Positions 5,785-7,595 of a stretch of DNA of 7,595 nt are shown here, in pieces. This DNA comes from Promethearchaeota archaeon (GTDB lineage: Archaea; Asgardarchaeota; Lokiarchaeia; Sigynarchaeales; SOKP01): contig JAUXAJ010000250.1 in assembly GCA_030620005.1 (NCBI GenBank), forward strand, positions 1 to 7,595, given 5' to 3'. A program made the translations under genes and the position numbers. Within the stretch, counting starts at the first letter, position 1. The number at the start of each line of letters is the position of its first letter. The notes under the pieces are model-generated. The model ran no database searches. It was not told the origin of the DNA and saw only the letters and a program-made list of their open reading frames with translations.

Positions 5785-6462
5785 TTCAACATCTAAATAT
5801 GGTTTTAGAATGTTTAGCAAGGAACCATGGTTCGGCTTTTGAAATTTATCTTTAAATAGTTCTCCCACACCTTCAGAATATTGATATTGCTGCAACACAA
5901 AAGTTCCTCTAAAGCGTTCTTCTTTAAGAAACATTATAATTTTGTGAATGTCTTCTGGTATCATTAACTTTTCGACGTAGGTAGTCCTGATTTCAAAGTC
6001 TATATTTTCTTGCGAATTAATCGAATTAAAGGTTTCGATTATTGAGCTTGGATCTACTTTAACTCCAGTAAATTTCTCTAACTTTGTTTTGTCCAACGGA
6101 CATTTCAAATCTAGAGCAACTCTATTAATATATGGGATTAAATTCTTAACTATATCCGGGTTTGAGCCGTTCGTATCAATACTAACATATTTCCCGACAG
6201 TTGCGATCCCTTGGCATAATTCAACCAAATCGTCTTGAAGAGTGGGTTCGCCTCCCGTGATGCTAACGCCACTTACTAATAAATTGATTTTAACTTTATC
6301 GATTAATTCACTTACTGTATAATCTTTTCCAACCTTGGGGTAGAGTAGATATTTGTTGTGGCAAAATTCACACTTAAAATTGCAGGAAGTCGTGAAAATA
6401 ACCATGCTAGTTTTACCTGGAATATCTTTCGTAGATATATCTATTATACCACCAATCCTCAT
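5707..6462 (-). CDS. Radical SAM protein, NrdG2-like anaerobic ribonucleotide reductase activating protein
   Basis: 251 residues, close to the usual length of the archaeal NrdG2 group (about 190-250). These enzymes use a 4Fe-4S cluster and S-adenosylmethionine to make a glycyl radical on a partner, classically the anaerobic ribonucleoside-triphosphate reductase NrdD. Visible: the N-terminal IGGIIDISTKDIPGK.S (3-19) typical of this group; cluster motif CNFKCEFC (Cys27, Cys31, Cys34) followed by HN; GGEPTL (70-75) for SAM binding; a SIDTNGSNP strand (94-102); and VALDLKCPLD (115-124). All core motifs are intact. The start at 6462 is backed by a Shine-Dalgarno tctccaa (6469-6475 on the + strand, ttggaga on the minus) 6 bases away. 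It follows the PfkB gene by 19 bases and is probably co-transcribed. No nrdD gene or glycyl-radical protein is in the window, so the partner is unknown. Its 3' end overlaps the convergent HTH gene by 78 bases. Confidence 0.87.
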   Translation of the reverse strand: MRIGGIIDISTKDIPGKTSMVIFTTSCNFKCEFCHNKYLLYPKVGKDYTVSELIDKVKINLLVSGVSITGGEPTLQDDLVELCQGIATVGKYVSIDTNGSNPDIVKNLIPYINRVALDLKCPLDKTKLEKFTGVKVDPSSIIETFNSINSQENIDFEIRTTYVEKLMIPEDIHKIIMFLKEERFRGTFVLQQYQYSEGVGELFKDKFQKPNHGSLLNILKPYLDVELPFELFIRDNISGYSSIKEVFEEIL

Positions 6463-6468
6463 GGTTTT

Positions 6469-6475
6469 TCTCCAA
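6469..6475 (-). promoter_or_regulatory. Shine-Dalgarno site of the radical SAM gene
   Basis: On the minus strand this reads ttggaga, 6 bases before the ATG at 6462, inside the 19-base gap after the PfkB stop codon. It supports the chosen start and translation as the second gene of an operon. Confidence 0.55.
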
Positions 6476-6481
6476 GTTCTT

Positions 6482-7381
6482 TTAATATTCTTTTAATAAC
6501 GACTGAACCTGATATAAGGGCAGCGTGAACGGTCCAGGCGACTCCAATTTAAGCGAAGTTAATGCTACTGCAAACTTTAACGACTCATCTATACTTTTTG
6601 TAATTCGAGATCCAACGTAACTAATGAAAGCAGTATCTCCACGACCTGTTCTTCCCTTAATGTATCTATATTTCCAAGGGTAAAAAAACAACTGATCTTC
6701 AGCGTAAACAGAAATTCCTTCTTCGTGCGTTACTAAAATCTCACTAGGGCCAAAAGTGGATAATATTTTTGTTGCATCTCGAATATCATTTTTGCCCGTA
6801 AGTGCTTCTGCCTCAGCGTGATCTACCTTTAAAATCTTTACTTTCGATAAGATAAGTTCTTTTTCTTTCAAGGGGAGATTTTGGAAAAACACCTTATCCT
6901 CCGCTTTGTCTCTTATTCTAACAAATCCTTGGATATCGATGCATATCTTATCTGGATATTTATCCGCTAAATGTTCTAACAATGGAATGTCAATTTCACC
7001 CGTAATAATGGGTCCTAATACAAAGAATCTTGTTTTAATATCTGGAATTTCATCTTTTTTAAATAATCCAGCAAATCCCAAAGGTTTGCAAGTGCGATAC
7101 TCCATGTTCTGAGAACTATAAATGTTTTTAAGACCGGATGTCTCTTTAGAAGGGTGAGCAAAATACCTCACGCCGTGTTTCTTAAATTCTTCTAAAACTG
7201 GAAAATCTTCCTTTTTCAAGCGTGTTATTACTATAATTTTAAGACCCATGTGACTTCCCGCAATACCGCCGTAATATACAGCACCTCCAGTTGCTATCTT
7301 GCTTTTTCCATCTATCAAGATAATGTCTTTGGCTATATGTCCCAAAATGACTATGTCTGATTCTAGTGAACTTTTATCCAT
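6482..7381 (-). CDS. PfkB-family carbohydrate/nucleoside kinase
   Basis: 299 residues, the normal ribokinase-superfamily length (about 290-320). The family moves phosphate from ATP to a sugar, nucleoside or sugar-like alcohol in the cytoplasm. Visible: an N-terminal strand and loop VILGHIAKD (11-19); GGAVYYGGIAGSHMG (32-46), the substrate-side PfkB signature with its GG; DIQGFVR (149-155); VDHAEAEALTG (186-196), the usual N/D..E...LTG element near the Mg-ATP site; ILVTHEEGISVY (215-226); and GRTGRGDTAFISYVG (243-257), where TGRGD holds the anion hole and catalytic base Asp249. The usual (D/N)TTGAGD is GRTGRGD, a known kind of variation. Plant myo-inositol kinases and related uncharacterised archaeal proteins share the GGAVYYG style, but the substrate cannot be named. 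No clear Shine-Dalgarno precedes the ATG. First gene of the likely operon with the radical SAM activase. Confidence 0.88.
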   Translation of the reverse strand: MDKSSLESDIVILGHIAKDIILIDGKSKIATGGAVYYGGIAGSHMGLKIIVITRLKKEDFPVLEEFKKHGVRYFAHPSKETSGLKNIYSSQNMEYRTCKPLGFAGLFKKDEIPDIKTRFFVLGPIITGEIDIPLLEHLADKYPDKICIDIQGFVRIRDKAEDKVFFQNLPLKEKELILSKVKILKVDHAEAEALTGKNDIRDATKILSTFGPSEILVTHEEGISVYAEDQLFFYPWKYRYIKGRTGRGDTAFISYVGSRITKSIDESLKFAVALTSLKLESPGPFTLPLYQVQSLLKEY

Positions 7382-7595
7382 TGTTATAACTTGAGGTATT
7401 AAAAGTTTTCATAAAAATAATTCATAATATATTAAAGATAAATATTTTAATATTTTAATAACTTAAGTTTTGTAATTTTTTCTAAAGAATAATAAAGATC
7501 TTGTTTCTATTAATTTAAAACTTTAGTATCTTTAAAATTTGTACTAGTTTTACATCTATACGCAGCCCATTTTTAACGATAAGTTGATACTATTT
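7382..7595. other. Right-edge AT-rich region without a recognised gene
   Basis: No reading frame with a family match was found on either strand. It holds the operon promoter candidates, a short tandem aatatttt at 7441-7456, and A/T-rich sequence that could belong to the control region of a gene beyond the window. Confidence 0.4.
7393..7440 (-). promoter_or_regulatory. Candidate promoter(s) of the PfkB - radical SAM operon
   Basis: On the minus strand gaaaacttttaata (A/G-rich then TATA-like, + coordinates about 7398-7411) lies 20-25 bases before the PfkB ATG and would give a leaderless message, which agrees with the lack of an SD. A second box, ctttaatatatta, lies about 50 bases upstream of the ATG (around 7426-7438). 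Both are plausible; neither is certain. Confidence 0.3.

Noticed and set aside
7441..7595. tRNA or CRISPR-like repeats at the right edge
   Set aside because: No cloverleaf arms or regularly spaced repeats; only short A/T tandem words.

Overview
The window looks archaeal, and most like a low-GC Asgard (Lokiarchaeia-type) genome. It is strongly AT-rich. The clearest family matches are archaeal in flavour: a TrmB-like winged-helix plus PLD-like fold, a Hel308 C-terminal helix-hairpin-helix module, an archaeal NrdG2-type radical SAM activase and a PfkB kinase. Upstream regions carry A/T-rich TATA-like boxes, and gene ends carry bare T-tracts rather than strong GC hairpins. The lipid-type genes (FadA-like thiolase, monoacylglycerol-lipase-like hydrolase) look bacterial in type, a mixture known in Asgard archaea. 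The lineage is an inference from style and families; no marker gene is present.

Left part, + strand (1-4726). The 3' part of a thiolase enters from the left edge and ends at 821. After a T-rich tract comes a complete alpha/beta hydrolase (970-1800) with an intact Ser-Asp-His triad. After two more T-tracts comes a 903-residue protein (2015-4726). It has a degenerate TrmB-like winged helix at the N-terminus, about 240 residues of helical, coiled-coil-like sequence, a TrmB-like PLD-fold domain without HKD residues, and four tandem degenerate repeats of about 70 residues joined by acidic linkers. I know no named family with this layout, and it is the most unusual object in the window.

Middle (4727-5784). 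A small minus-strand gene encodes only the module found at the end of the Hel308 helicase, with no helicase attached. It converges on the large gene. A very AT-rich divergent spacer with several T/A homopolymers and an 8-bp inverted repeat separates it from a + strand gene for a small, probably DNA-binding HTH protein. The last 25 codons of that gene lie antisense over the end of the next gene.

Right part, minus strand (5707-7381). A PfkB-family kinase and a NrdG2-like radical SAM activase are 19 bp apart and form a likely two-gene operon, transcribed right to left. The last 214 bases hold no gene I can support, only A/T-rich promoter-like sequence.

Possible functional links are limited. The thiolase and the hydrolase could both serve acyl/lipid breakdown, and the kinase and the activase may be co-expressed. 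No CRISPR array, tRNA, rRNA, transposon or phage feature was seen.
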